DNA from: Echeneis naucrates
Lineage: Eukaryota > Chordata > Actinopteri > Carangiformes > Echeneidae
DNA: 64,000 nt
Reading direction: 5' to 3'
Assembly (NCBI RefSeq): GCF_900963305.1
Contig: NC_042533.1
Span: forward strand, 4,398,173 to 4,462,172
Shown here: positions 11,179 through 22,136 of the stretch, piece by piece
Layout: each line of letters starts with the position of its first letter
Position numbering within the stretch: position 1 is the stretch's first letter
The notes under the pieces: model-generated
Database searches by the model: none
The model's input: the letters and a program-made list of their open reading frames with translations, nothing else
What the model was told of the DNA's origin: nothing
Program-made: the position numbers and the translations under genes

Positions 11179-14100
11179 TACAGTAATTATACCGGTTCAT
11201 CGACTCATAGTACAGCATAGGTTTATTATTAACAGACCATAGTTGAAGCTAAATAAAATACAATATAGAAATGGTGTAAGTTACATTTCTGAAGTTTGTG
11301 TTCCCTGAATGAAAATTCCCACCTCTGACATCACACCCTGATGTTTCAGGCCCAGGCACACTGCTTTCATCCCTTCGCCTCATGGTGCCCCCGTTGCAGC
11401 TTCTGTCTGCAGCTATGTGGCAGCTGGCAAAGCAGAAAGATGTGATGAGTTATGAGAAGCTGCAGGAGTTTGTTTGCGTCGTGACGGACGTTGTGCCTGG
11501 GCTGATCAACCACAGACAGAGAGCCCAGCTCATTCTGGGGCTAAGAGCGAGAGTAAGCAGAACCTGTGCCCATTGTTATTAAAAAAAAAAAAAAATAAAT
11601 AACTGGGAAATTTTGCTGTCATGAATTGACTGATTAGATTTGTTCACATTGCAGTTGATTCTGGAGCTATGCAAAGGCTCAGCTCTGGGCTCTGTTGATT
11701 GCCAAGCCATCCAAGCATATTTGAAGAGACTTCCAATAACCTCTGAAAACACAGATGTAAGTTATGATAATGTTTTTAAAAACCAAATAATGATGAGATT
11801 GGGCCTGTTTCAATGACATTAATTCATTCTATGTCAGTATAGGGATGCAGAAGTGAAAACAACAGAGTCCACTTTCATTGCACTTGTTCAGAGCCTGTTG
11901 AAAGACCCAATTGAAAGAGCATATTTCTTCCAGGTCAGAGAGATTTAAAATGATTGGTGTCTTATTTTCAGTTGATGCTGCAATAAACGGATAATTCTGT
12001 CCTACAGGAGGTATTCCCAGTTGAATATGGGCCAGAATATGATGCAGCTCTGCACGTCTTACTGTGGGAGTTGCTCTCAAAACTGGAAAAACTGCTGCCA
12101 GTCCCAGATCTTAAACAGGTATGTAGTCATTCTGTCCATATCTGTGATGTTATGTTTCCCTTACAAAAGTATGTGCATTTTTTATTTTTATTTTTATTTT
12201 TTACCAAGAACTGAGGAACAGCTCTCCTGTGATTACAGACTGCAGCCTGGCTCAGCTCAGCTCCTTCTGCTTTGGAGGAATGTGTTCAGTTGTCACATGA
12301 AGAGCTGAGCTCAATATATCATCACTATAAGAGTTCAGCACTTCTGAAATTGCCACGTAAGTACAGCTGAACAACCGAAAATAAACCAGCTGCAGTTTTT
12401 ATATCTTATACATAGTTTATGTGATTTAAAAAATATATATATATATATTATACACTAAAGGCACCATCAAACTTTGCCTTGGTGCCTGTGGTTACTTGAA
12501 ATAAATGTCAGAATTTTCTTGCTTATTTGTGCCCAAAATCTAAAAATTGGGAACACTATTAACATCTTTGTTAATATCCACTTAAAAATGTAAAGAACTC
12601 CAGTGCCTTGAAATTGTAGTTATGGTTGAACCAGCAACTTCTTGTATCTTGTATTTTCACAGATGGCCCTTCATCCTCAATTGGCAGCTGCATCATGTCA
12701 GCTTTATCCATTCCTCCCTCCCAGAAGACCAATATGTCAGCTGGACTGGAAGCGATCCATAATTACGCTACTGTGATAAATCCTGTGACTTTGGTTGGGA
12801 TGGACCAGTATAGCGTTGTTGCTGTTTACACGACAGTGGAAGTTGAAGCTGCTGAAGCAGATGAGGCTGTGATCGAGACAGCCGAAGGTCAGGTTAACAC
12901 AGACTTCTATGAGGAGGAGATTGTTGCTCTAGGTACAGATAACTTCAGTGGTGAGGAGCTGTCCCGCCTGAGAGTAGAAGAAACAAGTGATACTGTGGAT
13001 GTTGCTAAAGCGCTCGAGACTCTGACCAAAACCTTCGCTCTGAGGAAGGAGAACCTTGATCAGGATGTGCAGACAGGATTGAGTAACAATACATTCCTAA
13101 ACAATGAGTCTGTGTCTGGATGTGCTTCAAACGGAGGAAAAACAAATGATCAAGATGAAATAAGTGGCCAAACTGATGATAAGGAAAAAAACATTTACAT
13201 GAACATTGAAGCTGGGGAGACAGAATGCAACAACAACTCCTCTTGTGCAGAAACAAACGATAACTGTGACTCCACGTCTGGCCGTGAAGAAATGAAAGAC
13301 GTCTCAACTGAAGCTCCAGTTTCTGAAACACAGCAGTTCTCAGCTAACACGCGCAGATCCCCTCGTCTACAGATGAAGACTAACGGACAGGACATGCATG
13401 AAGTCGAGAGATCAGCAAAAGAAACAGCAGAGGAACCAAAAAAGTACAAAACCATTTATAGTTTATTATTATTATAATGTAATAGCTTTATGGTGTGAGA
13501 TTAATTTGACATTTAGATTTTTAGTCACCGATTTCCATTTTTGAAAAGAGATTTGATGATGACAAAAAAGCGTAATATTTCCATCATTCATTCAGTAATG
13601 TCAGTAGATTAATTTGTACTTCTCCCTCCAATGTCATGGTTTTAAGTTTTGTTTTTTTTTTTTGTTGTTGTTTTTTTAATAATGTCAATTTTCTTCCAGT
13701 TTGCTGCTTGTAAATTAATAATCATGTTTTTATTTCACCAGGAGCAAAGCTGATGTATCACTTGCACCCTCTGTGATAGCAGTCAGAGGAATTGACACAG
13801 GTAATATGCTGAAATGAGAAGGGAGACCGTCTTGAAGCTTTTCAGCTCTTACTCACACCTGTGTCTTTATTTTATTTGTAGGGGGTTCCGTTGAAATGAC
13901 GTCTGTTATCTTCACCTGCTCACAGTGTCCCTTCCACAGCTCAGATGCCAACAGCCCTCCTCACTTCCACATGCAGACTGTTCAGACAGAGGTTTACAGG
14001 ACTCTCTCAGAAACCTCGTTTACACCGTCTCCCTCCAGCTCTGATGAAATATTTACATCCATCAAACTCTTTCCCAAAGGCAGTGCTGAGCAGAAGAAAG

Positions 14101-15296
14101 CAGAACAGCCTGACGATCAAAGGAAGTTAAACCTCAGGCTATCTCAGTCAGGCAAACAGAAGTCTCTGACATGTGAAACTTGTGGTAAAACGTTCACCCG
14201 CACGTCGGACGTCAAGAGACACCAGTTCACTCACACGGGAGAGAGACCTTTTCGCTGCTCACAGTGTGACCGAACTTTCCAGCACTCGTGGGATCTAGTG
14301 AAGCACGAGAGCAAACATCGTGGCGTGGCCATCTCTTTTCCGTGCCAGCTGTGCAATTGTTCCTTCGGCAACCTCCGTGCATTAACCGTCCACCACAAGA
14401 ACTCTCACTTGCAGGAGAGCCAGCTCCCACAGATCTGCTCCATCTGCTCCCAGAGTTTTGTAACTTCTTCTGAGCTGCTGGAGCACAAGAAGTGCCATGT
14501 CACCACCAAGCGCTATATCTGCCAGAAGTGTGGCGAGGGCTTCGACTCCCTGCTCGCACGCTCCCAGCATCGGAAGATCCATCGAGTGATGTCTAAGTTT
14601 AAGTGTCCGCAGTGTGAGAAGACTTTTACCCGAAGGTCCGATGTGAAGAGGCATCTGTCCACCCACACAGGGGAGCGTCCCTACAAGTGCAGCCAGTGCG
14701 ACAAACGGTTCTCACTCCACTTTATGCTCACAAAACACCTCCGTGTCCACACAGGCGAGCGGCCTTTCCAGTGTTCCCACTGCCCAAAGAGGTTTGCACT
14801 GCTGCCTGTGCTGGCCAGACACGAGAGGATGCACACGGGGGAGAAACCTTTCCTCTGCTCTCAGTGTGGGAAGGGTTTTCTGTCTCAGGGAGAGCTTTCG
14901 AAACACCACACATCTCACGCGGACAACAGGCCCTACTCCTGCCCTCAGTGTGGCAAAGGTTTCAAGAGCAAAAAAACCCAGCAGAGACATGTCATTACCC
15001 ACATGGGTGCTCGCCCATACACCTGCACCTACTGCGGGAAGGGCTTCACCAAACCATGTGCGCTGACCAGACACAACCTCACTCACACAGGAGAGAGGCC
15101 ATTCCCCTGCGGACACTGTGATAAGTCCTTCCTCACACTCAACGAAGCTCAGCAGCACCAGCGAATTCACACAGGGGAGAGACCTTATGCCTGTGACATC
15201 TGTGAAGTCAAATTTAGGACTTCATCGCAGCTTGGACGGCACAAACGCAGCCACTCAGGGCTGAAGACGGGAAGCCGAACTGGGAGCAGTGAATGA
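10859..15296 (+). CDS. TINF2_N-domain / C2H2 zinc-finger protein, nine exons
   Basis: Predicted nuclear DNA-binding protein; target and function are unknown. Exons: 10859-10892, 11350-11552, 11655-11756, 11838-11933, 12008-12118, 12239-12356, 12663-13443, 13742-13800 and 13882-15296. All phases match, giving 972 aa. Exons 2-5 (about residues 15-182) resemble the N-terminal TRFH-like domain of shelterin protein TIN2 (TINF2_N), with LRLMVPPLQLLSAAMWQLA, QRAQLILGLRAR and EYDAALHVLLWELLSKLEKL. An acidic, Ser/Thr-rich linker follows (about 220-590); I find no FxLxP TRF1-binding motif in it. The last exon carries 13 C2H2 fingers (about 597-960) with TGERPF-type linkers. Fish genomes have many TINF2_N plus C2H2 genes, so this is not TINF2 itself. 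The start is uncertain: the frame stays open to an ATG at 10712, but a TGCAG acceptor just before 10842 favours 10859. Confidence 0.85.
11133..11175. repeat. (TG)n microsatellite
   Basis: About 21 TG units in the first intron of the zinc-finger gene. Confidence 0.95.
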
Positions 15297-15376
15297 AAAC
15301 ATTAACATTCAAGGCCGAGCTGCAGAATCACATGACACTGACGGTAGGGAGGAGCTGCTGTGGAACAACCATCTGA

Positions 15377-15382
15377 ATAAAT
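15377..15382 (+). promoter_or_regulatory. Putative polyadenylation signal of the zinc-finger gene
   Basis: AATAAA 80 bases after the stop codon. A second AATAAA at 15928-15933 is an alternative distal signal. Confidence 0.45.
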
Positions 15383-17583
15383 AAGAGACTCAGTCTCCCT
15401 GGTTAAATTAATGGAATTGTGATTTACAATATACTTTAACAATATTTAAGTTTTTATTTTTAGCCTCATCAGATTTTTGCATTATGGGTGAGTTTATTTT
15501 ATCAACATCAGAAATCTTTTCAACAGCTACACATGCATTAACATTGACAAAGGGAGTAAGTTATTGGTGCATCATTCAACATCTGAGAAATTAAATTAAA
15601 AGTAGTTAAACTAATCATTTCAATATCAGCTTTACACTCTGCTTTGAAATTAACAAAAAGAACATTACTACTATATTTCAAACTGTTTGAACTTGAAACA
15701 GCAAGAGAAGAGAATTTGAACTAAATAGGGTTTTCCCTCCAGATCATATCTATTCTGTGTGTGGTTACTAAAATATTGTTAATCAGTGATGTGCAGTGGA
15801 AGCCACAGAGTAGGTTCATTCATTTAAAAAAAAAAAAACATTTAACAGCAGACCACTGATTGTGGCAGATTAGTTCAAGTTGTAGGCTGTAAAACTAAAA
15901 CCTGTATACTATGATCCGAATCAATGCAATAAATGCTCTTTAATGATGTTCTGTCTTTGCTGAGGTCATTTTTTCAGCTTTCTGGGATTGCGTTATACTT
16001 GAAGGCAGTGTCTCCCAATGTGGTAGCCACGTGAGTGGTCACAAGATGACTCACAAAGAACAACACCTCTGGTGCTGATAAAGTTTTCAAATGTTCACGT
16101 TGCTGTTACTGTGTAGACCCCGTAACTGTCCCAGTCTCAAAAGGGCATGCCAACCGTCCCCCCCAAAAAAATCTAAAAAAATAAAAATAATCCTCTCTCC
16201 TCTGCTGTTATATATCCTCAGTGCTCGACTGCAGGTGCCTTTGAGTGATGGATTTCCTTCATTTCTGTCCAGAGTGCACATAAAACTGAACGACTAAGCC
16301 GACTGTTACAGAGCAAAGATTAACCATAAACATCATAAACATAACTTCATTACCTCTGCAGACCTCCAGATGTCTGGTAAGCTCTCCATGTCTTTTCCCT
16401 GATCACTGTTGTATCCAAATATTGAAGAGCAAGGTGCTGAAACATAGATAAATATGAGAAATCAGCTTTTCATACCCTTCACCCTGCCCCACTGACCTGT
16501 CTGGGTATTCCCCTCTCTGCCATCATGTCCCTGTAATGGCCGTCCTTATGAAAAAGGGCCATTTGAATTTGGTTAATTAAACACAAGCCTTTAATTAGCT
16601 CTGATTGGGCGGGGTGGTTGATTGCAGGGACGCCAACGCTGAACAGGAATCACCAGGATAAAACCTGCTGCATCATTAAGCAGCAGAGCAGAGTGCTGTC
16701 TCATGGGGGTTTTCCGCGGTTTTCCATTGGTCTGTTTTCAGCACGGCTTATGTACTTTGAATGTTTTCAACGGTTCAGTCTGCTACATGAGCCAAAACAA
16801 AATATAGACAACGTTAAGGGCTTGTGTCCTGTGGCGCAACCATCATTAAAATCTATTTTCAACAGGGGCATCTGGCCAAAATCTACATTACATCCAAAAT
16901 AAGCATCCTCACAAAAATGTCATTTCATAATTTATAACCAATGTCTTTATTTTTAATAAGTCCAATAATAATCAGAACACATTTTAGTTTCAAAAGTAAA
17001 ATTCACCTGCTGTTTATTCCTTCAATTTTGGTAATAATATAATCTAGCTGCATTAAATCAAATGTCAAATATAGATGAAATAACAGTTAAGGAGTTAATA
17101 TAATTTAGTTTAGCTTTCAATTTCATCTAAATGCAATAGTTATTTTCTTTCATCACTGTTGTGCTATAAGCTTTGCCTTAAATCTGTCATGTCCTCGATA
17201 TTGATCTACAAAAAATAAATATGCATGCGCTACATAGAAAGTTAGAGGTGTCACCATAATTTATTCCAAAAGTCCAACTCAAACGGACATATCCTCCACA
17301 CCGAGAGAGGGTGTGCATGGATGGACTCGTTGTCCAGCCCACCACTATCTCCTCTTGCCTTGACCACAACGAGGGGCAGCAGTGAGTGAGCAGACGTCGG
17401 GATGCGACTGTCAGCGGAGGAATATGGGAAGCCATGCAGGTGGAAAGAACCCCCGAAATAAAGAGACAAATAGGGTGGAAACGGGAAGCTGCGGATGCAG
17501 ATAACAGCTCTAAGCAACACCCATCAGCGAGATTTACAGTCCGGTCGGCGTTGGTTGTGTTGGTGTTGGATTAATAACCGGCC
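15383..17583. other. Intergenic region, zinc-finger gene to tetraspanin
   Basis: About 2.2 kb without a recognisable gene. It holds A/T tracts and a short C/A-rich patch near 16160. GA-rich, CpG-containing DNA from about 17,300 onward probably belongs to the tetraspanin promoter and 5'UTR. Confidence 0.5.
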
Positions 17584-17591
17584 ATAAAAGG
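17584..17591 (+). promoter_or_regulatory. TATA-like box upstream of the tetraspanin gene
   Basis: ATAAAAGG lies 113 bases before the ATG at 17704, followed by a GA-rich tract that could be the 5'UTR. The spacing suits a TATA box with a leader of about 80 bases. Confidence 0.4.
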
Positions 17592-17703
17592 TGGGAGGGA
17601 GATTGTGTGTTGCAGGACGAAGAGGGTGAAGGAATTAATAGAGGGAGGAAGGGGGAGTGTGTAAAAGAGAGAGAGGGGAGTAGATAAAGCTGGAGCCAGG
17701 ACC

Positions 17704-18792
17704 ATGAGCTCTGCACTGCCCTACGACTCGCTGTCAGCTCGGCCGAGTCCCAGCAGACGAGCTCCGGACTGGGAGCCCGAGCAGCTAGCTGTGCGAAGAC
17801 TGTCCTCTCCACGAAGTCTTGACCTGCTCAGTCCTCCTCCTCTCCCTCGCCGACCCTCTGCCATCCCCGGATACCTGCTGTCACCATACCAAGAGCAGGA
17901 GGAGCAGCTCCACCAGCAGCACCAGCGCCTATCCCTGTCTGTTTGCTCCGAGGCCTCCCTGGCGCCCCCTGCACCTCCACCTGTGGGGGCAGCCCCACCC
18001 TGCTGCCGCCCGGTGGGAGTGATGCACCTCCTGCGCCTGGGTCTCCTGGCCTTCAGCTGCCTCTTCTGGGCAGCGGGCTTGGCCCTCTTCACCTTGGGTG
18101 TGTGGGCTCAGATTTCCCTGGCGGACTACATGTTTTTGTCTGCCAACCGTTACCCCAACGCCCCGCTCATCCTCCTGTCCACGGGTGCTGCCGTCACGGT
18201 GTGGGGCTTCCTCGGGTGTCTGGGGGTGGCTGCCAACCTGCCGTGCATACTAAGAGCTTATGGCTTCTTTCAACTTGCTGCACTTATAGCCGGTTTGGCA
18301 GCTGGACTCTCAGGGCTCTTCTACCGCGAAGACATTGCAGGAGGATTTCGCAGCGGCTTACAGCGAGCGGTGGCCGGCTACACGGAGGATGAAGGTCGTG
18401 CCGACGCTCTAGACAGCCTGCAGAGAGCCCTGGAGTGTTGTGGAGCTGAGGGCTGGCGTGATTGGCTAACGTCAGACTGGGCTATCCAACATATGACCTT
18501 CCTCCCCAACGAGAACGGTACCTCCGTGTCCCTGCCGGACAGCTGCTGCGTGAGGCGCAAGGGCTGCAGGAATCGACCTCTTCTGTCATATGATATCGAA
18601 GGAGTAGCTGCTGCAGGGATCCATCCTCACGGCTGCTTCCGCAAAGTCTTCAGTTTGGTCAACGACAACGTCTTCCACATCGCTGCCACGGTGCTGGGAT
18701 TAGCTTTCACTCAGATCGGAGGCATTGCCCTGGCTTGTCTGTTAGCCAACAAACTCGCACCAAGACAACATCGCAGAGTCGTAGCACATTAA
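17704..18792 (+). CDS. Tetraspanin (TSPAN6/7-like), intronless, with long N-terminal extension
   Basis: A four-pass membrane protein of the tetraspanin family, which organises membrane microdomains; partners are unknown. One uninterrupted 362-codon frame. TM1 is about residues 110-133, TM2 about 152-175 (GFLGCLGVAA), TM3 about 180-203, and TM4 about 325-350 (LGLAFTQIGGIALACLLANK). The large extracellular loop holds the invariant CCG at 245-247 and further cysteines in DSCC, KGC and HGCF, a six-cysteine pattern. NAPLIL before TM2 and the TM4 sequence resemble TSPAN7/TSPAN6. The 106 residues before the Met at TM1 (M107) are Pro/Ser/Arg/Gln-rich, whereas most tetraspanins have about 10-20. The first ATG (AGGACCATGAG) has a good context, but start at M107 is possible. 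Tetraspanin genes usually have several introns, so this may be an old retrocopy with an intact frame. Confidence 0.85.
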   Translation: MSSALPYDSLSARPSPSRRAPDWEPEQLAVRRLSSPRSLDLLSPPPLPRRPSAIPGYLLSPYQEQEEQLHQQHQRLSLSVCSEASLAPPAPPPVGAAPPCCRPVGVMHLLRLGLLAFSCLFWAAGLALFTLGVWAQISLADYMFLSANRYPNAPLILLSTGAAVTVWGFLGCLGVAANLPCILRAYGFFQLAALIAGLAAGLSGLFYREDIAGGFRSGLQRAVAGYTEDEGRADALDSLQRALECCGAEGWRDWLTSDWAIQHMTFLPNENGTSVSLPDSCCVRRKGCRNRPLLSYDIEGVAAAGIHPHGCFRKVFSLVNDNVFHIAATVLGLAFTQIGGIALACLLANKLAPRQHRRVVAH

Positions 18793-20618
18793 CGGTCAAT
18801 CTTTAACCAAGAATCCAAGCGGGAGGCGGTATGACCCTCAAAGAAGTAATGGAGTTGCAAAGTTGTGGGGAGTTTTTTGACTATCCAGCCTTACTTAGTC
18901 CCATAAATTCTCTTACAATTGACTCACCTGCTGCAAGTTGTGCATGATTATCATTTAGATTATCAATACAACATATATGATGGTAACTATTAGATTTTTA
19001 CTATTACTGATAGTAATTCAAAGATAAAAGACGTGCATGTTCAAAATTGAGGTCAAAGGTCAAAATCCAGGCTCTAAATTCAGTTGGGTTCACCATTAAC
19101 GGAAAGCCAAAGCTTTGTAGAAACTTGACAACACATTCTGTATCTTGGATCAGACTTGGATCAGTTTTGGATTCACTGACCAACCCCAGCACTGATGTTT
19201 ATTCCTAATTTACTGATTTGTGTCTTTGACTGGCTTCCTCTCCGTTGACTAAGCTTAAATCATTCAAACTAGTGACTCTGACATAAACTTAGAGTAGTAA
19301 AACACCTCGGATACCAGAAACTTGTCCCTCTTTGCAACTGCAGTTGTTTGCCTGACTCTCTTTTCTGCATATTATACACTAAATGTTTGGGTTCAAACTT
19401 CTGTCCATTAATTAGGCAGATTTGGAAGTAAACTGTTATTATGGTAGTACAAAATGATGCTTTTCTGCCTTTTGTTGCTGTACGGTTTTGTTTCAACAAG
19501 AGCATGACTTGATATATTTCAGTGTAGAGTATGAATAGATATTAAAGAGTTATTTAGAGTTGAGCTGCTATCACATTTTTCCACAAGTTACCTCATGTTG
19601 TAGATTTCACTGAATGCACAGGAATGTTCACCAGCAGTTTTCCACTTGATGTTCGTGTCATATAGTTTTCTGCCACAAAGACCAAACTGTGTTAGAATGG
19701 TGCTTTAGGAAATAGCGCAATACTGTCTGTGATGTTTTTGCCACTTCCTTACTTACTGGATACCTGACAGGCTGTTTATGATGTTAACTGTGCTAGACAC
19801 TGAATGTTTTAAATCTGTTTCATGCAGATGTCACTGTGTTGTTTGAGTTTGTATGCTCTGAAGCACAAGTTTATCTTACAACATCGAATTTTATGATGAA
19901 TACTATTTTTACAATGCTCGGTCGCTTCAGCATGACCCACTACCGGCCTGACACAGCTGGTACAAGCCTGGACCTGATTGGATATTTTCTTAAGTTCTTC
20001 AACATCCAACTATTATCAGCTTAAAGAGTTAAACATTTTGAGAATATGCTTGTTCCATTTCTTGTTGAGTCTCAACTTTAGTTTGCCTTGATTTCATGTC
20101 TTTATTTTAAATTAGTTGCAGGGAGAAAGACCTAGCCAGTCTATTTAATGCATTTACACACATTTGTTGATATATTGATTTTTTTTTTTATTGCTGTTGA
20201 TATGAGCCAGCTGTTTTCCTCTGTAATGTTAATGCTACATTAAGATGACATACTGGCTGTAGCTTCACATTTAGCTAACGTAGAAATCAATCTTTCCATC
20301 GCTCGTTATAAACAAGTAAGTATTTATCCCAAAATGTTAACTATTCCTCTGTTAAATGTAGAAACAGCTATTATAATAATGTGTTTTAAGATTACACTAT
20401 GAATTGAAATGATACAAATTCATTTGCCTCTCTTATTTTCTGGCCTCATCATCTCACCTTTCATTTTCAGGATCTCCCTTTTTATTGCTCTTGTAATGGC
20501 AATGTATGATTAATATATATATATATAATTCCCATATTCAATATATAATCCATACTAATAATCACCAACAGTGCAAACAAGCATGACCAAAACTGTAAAT
20601 ATATCTGTCAACAATAAA
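18793..20618 (+). other. Probable tetraspanin 3'UTR
   Basis: AT-rich non-coding DNA after the tetraspanin stop codon, ending at AATAAA (20613-20618), with no stronger signal before it. A 1.8-kb 3'UTR is inferred, not shown. Confidence 0.35.
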
Positions 20619-22102
20619 GAAAAGATCTTCTGTCTGATCATGGGATATGATATTGATTCAACACAGCGAAAGGCAATGTCAAGGTCTGCTGCCCTTGAAT
20701 ACATAAATATACAAATGGTAACAGTATTCTTCTAATGTAATGGTGATGTAGTGCAAAGCAAGGTGAAGTCACATCTGAAGCATATATGAATATAATAAAT
20801 GTGTGAATTATGACCATTTTTTAATGTGACATTTTTCTCTCGTGGACAGGTGGCTGGTGTGAAACCTCCATTTGCATTTAAAAGACCTGGGAAGTACGTC
20901 CAGGTCTTAATTTTCTGTGAGCGACATTACTGGACGGGTGCCATAGTGGTAAATTCTCAGCGCTGGGAGTAGTTGGTCCTCATATACGACCTCTAGCCAG
21001 GCAGGTCTGAATTATGGCTATCTGAATGACATCTCATTTCTACCACCTGAGACAGCCGTGATTAGATCTGCCCTTGAAGGGAGACAACAGATCCAGGCGC
21101 ACTGCTGTGTCGGCCATGATGAAACACAACAGCCTGGCACAGCATTGATTAGTTTATAGAGCAGAAAATCATGAACTATATCCAGGAAGTAGTTTTACAT
21201 TTATTTATCGTCAGGTTTGCCTTAAAACCTGCGTACGTCAATGCTCAGACATGGTGAGGCTTTGGGCTGTGGCCTTTAAACTGACCTAATTATCGTATTG
21301 ATTAGCCCACATTATGCTCTGAAAAGGCTTGCTGATGCTTTCTGTCTGATCAAACTGTCCTCGCCTAACCTAATTTGCTTCAACATCCATGCTCATTTCA
21401 CTTACGATGAAAGATACCTTCTGAGAAATGTTCCAACACCTTCACCCAAGAAAACCACAGCAGCTATTTTTCCTCTCAATGCTTCTGTAAACCACTTCAG
21501 TGTTGGCTGGGTTATTGTCCTATTTACACAGCAGAAAATTCACCACATGGGACGTGAAATGACTGACAGAGGAAGAAATGTGAAAAGAATAAACAACCAA
21601 AAGAAACACTCGGCATCAAAACACAGATTACCTTTGGGAGTGAAATATATTCAGCTGCTCTGTATTGTCCCAGAACCTGCTTGGCTTTAAACCCTGTACA
21701 CAGATGGGTGTGTCCTTAAATCCTGTGCAAGCCTCCTGAATCTGATAACAACAGGGATACAATGCATTTGGAGGGAGGAATTCAGAAATCCTCCCTGCAG
21801 GCTACTGTCTGGATAAATGTTATCAACCTTTTTCTCTTTTACTCCTCCATGTTATTACAAGTTTAAAATAAAATAAAGTGTTTCCAAAATGAGGCAAGTT
21901 GGGCCGTGTGGGCTTAATCTCTTCTTTCTCTCCGCCTCTTTAAGTCTGTCCCACATCTGACTCATTTTGGTCCCTCTCAGTTTGCAGCAGTTTGAGCTCT
22001 GCCCCACATTTTATTTGGCAATTCTCGCCGCCGCCGCTGCTGCTGCTGCGTAAAAAAGCGGAAAAAAGCCCCAAAGCTCTGCGTTGCGCCTGGAAATGTA
22101 GC
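20619..22102. other. Intergenic region, tetraspanin to def6
   Basis: No recognisable gene. A 130-codon open frame at 21298-21690 has no family resemblance. The last 150 bases become GC-richer, with a GCC/CTG-rich patch near 22030 that probably belongs to the def6 promoter and 5'UTR. Confidence 0.5.
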
Positions 22103-22123
22103 TTTTTTTTTTTTTTTTTTTTT
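22103..22123 (+). repeat. T21 homopolymer in the def6 5' leader
   Basis: An uninterrupted run of 21 T ends 13 bases before the def6 start codon. It is probably transcribed as a U-tract in the 5'UTR. Confidence 0.7.
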
Positions 22124-22136
22124 GCACACGACCGAA

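Noticed and set aside
10859-12356. Naming the TINF2_N-containing gene as TINF2 itself
   Set aside because: The frame continues into 13 C2H2 fingers and no TRF1-binding FxLxP motif is seen; fish have many such fusion genes.
14687-15170. Open frames of about 145-150 codons on both strands inside the zinc-finger exon
   Set aside because: Shadows of the repetitive C2H2 coding sequence; they have no domain of their own and overlap a clear true frame.
14160-15260. Regularly spaced 84-base repeats resembling a tandem or CRISPR-like array
   Set aside because: The period equals one 28-residue zinc finger and the translation explains it fully.
21298-21690. 130-codon open frame between the tetraspanin and def6
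   Set aside because: No family resemblance, no splice or promoter support, and composition like the surrounding non-coding DNA.
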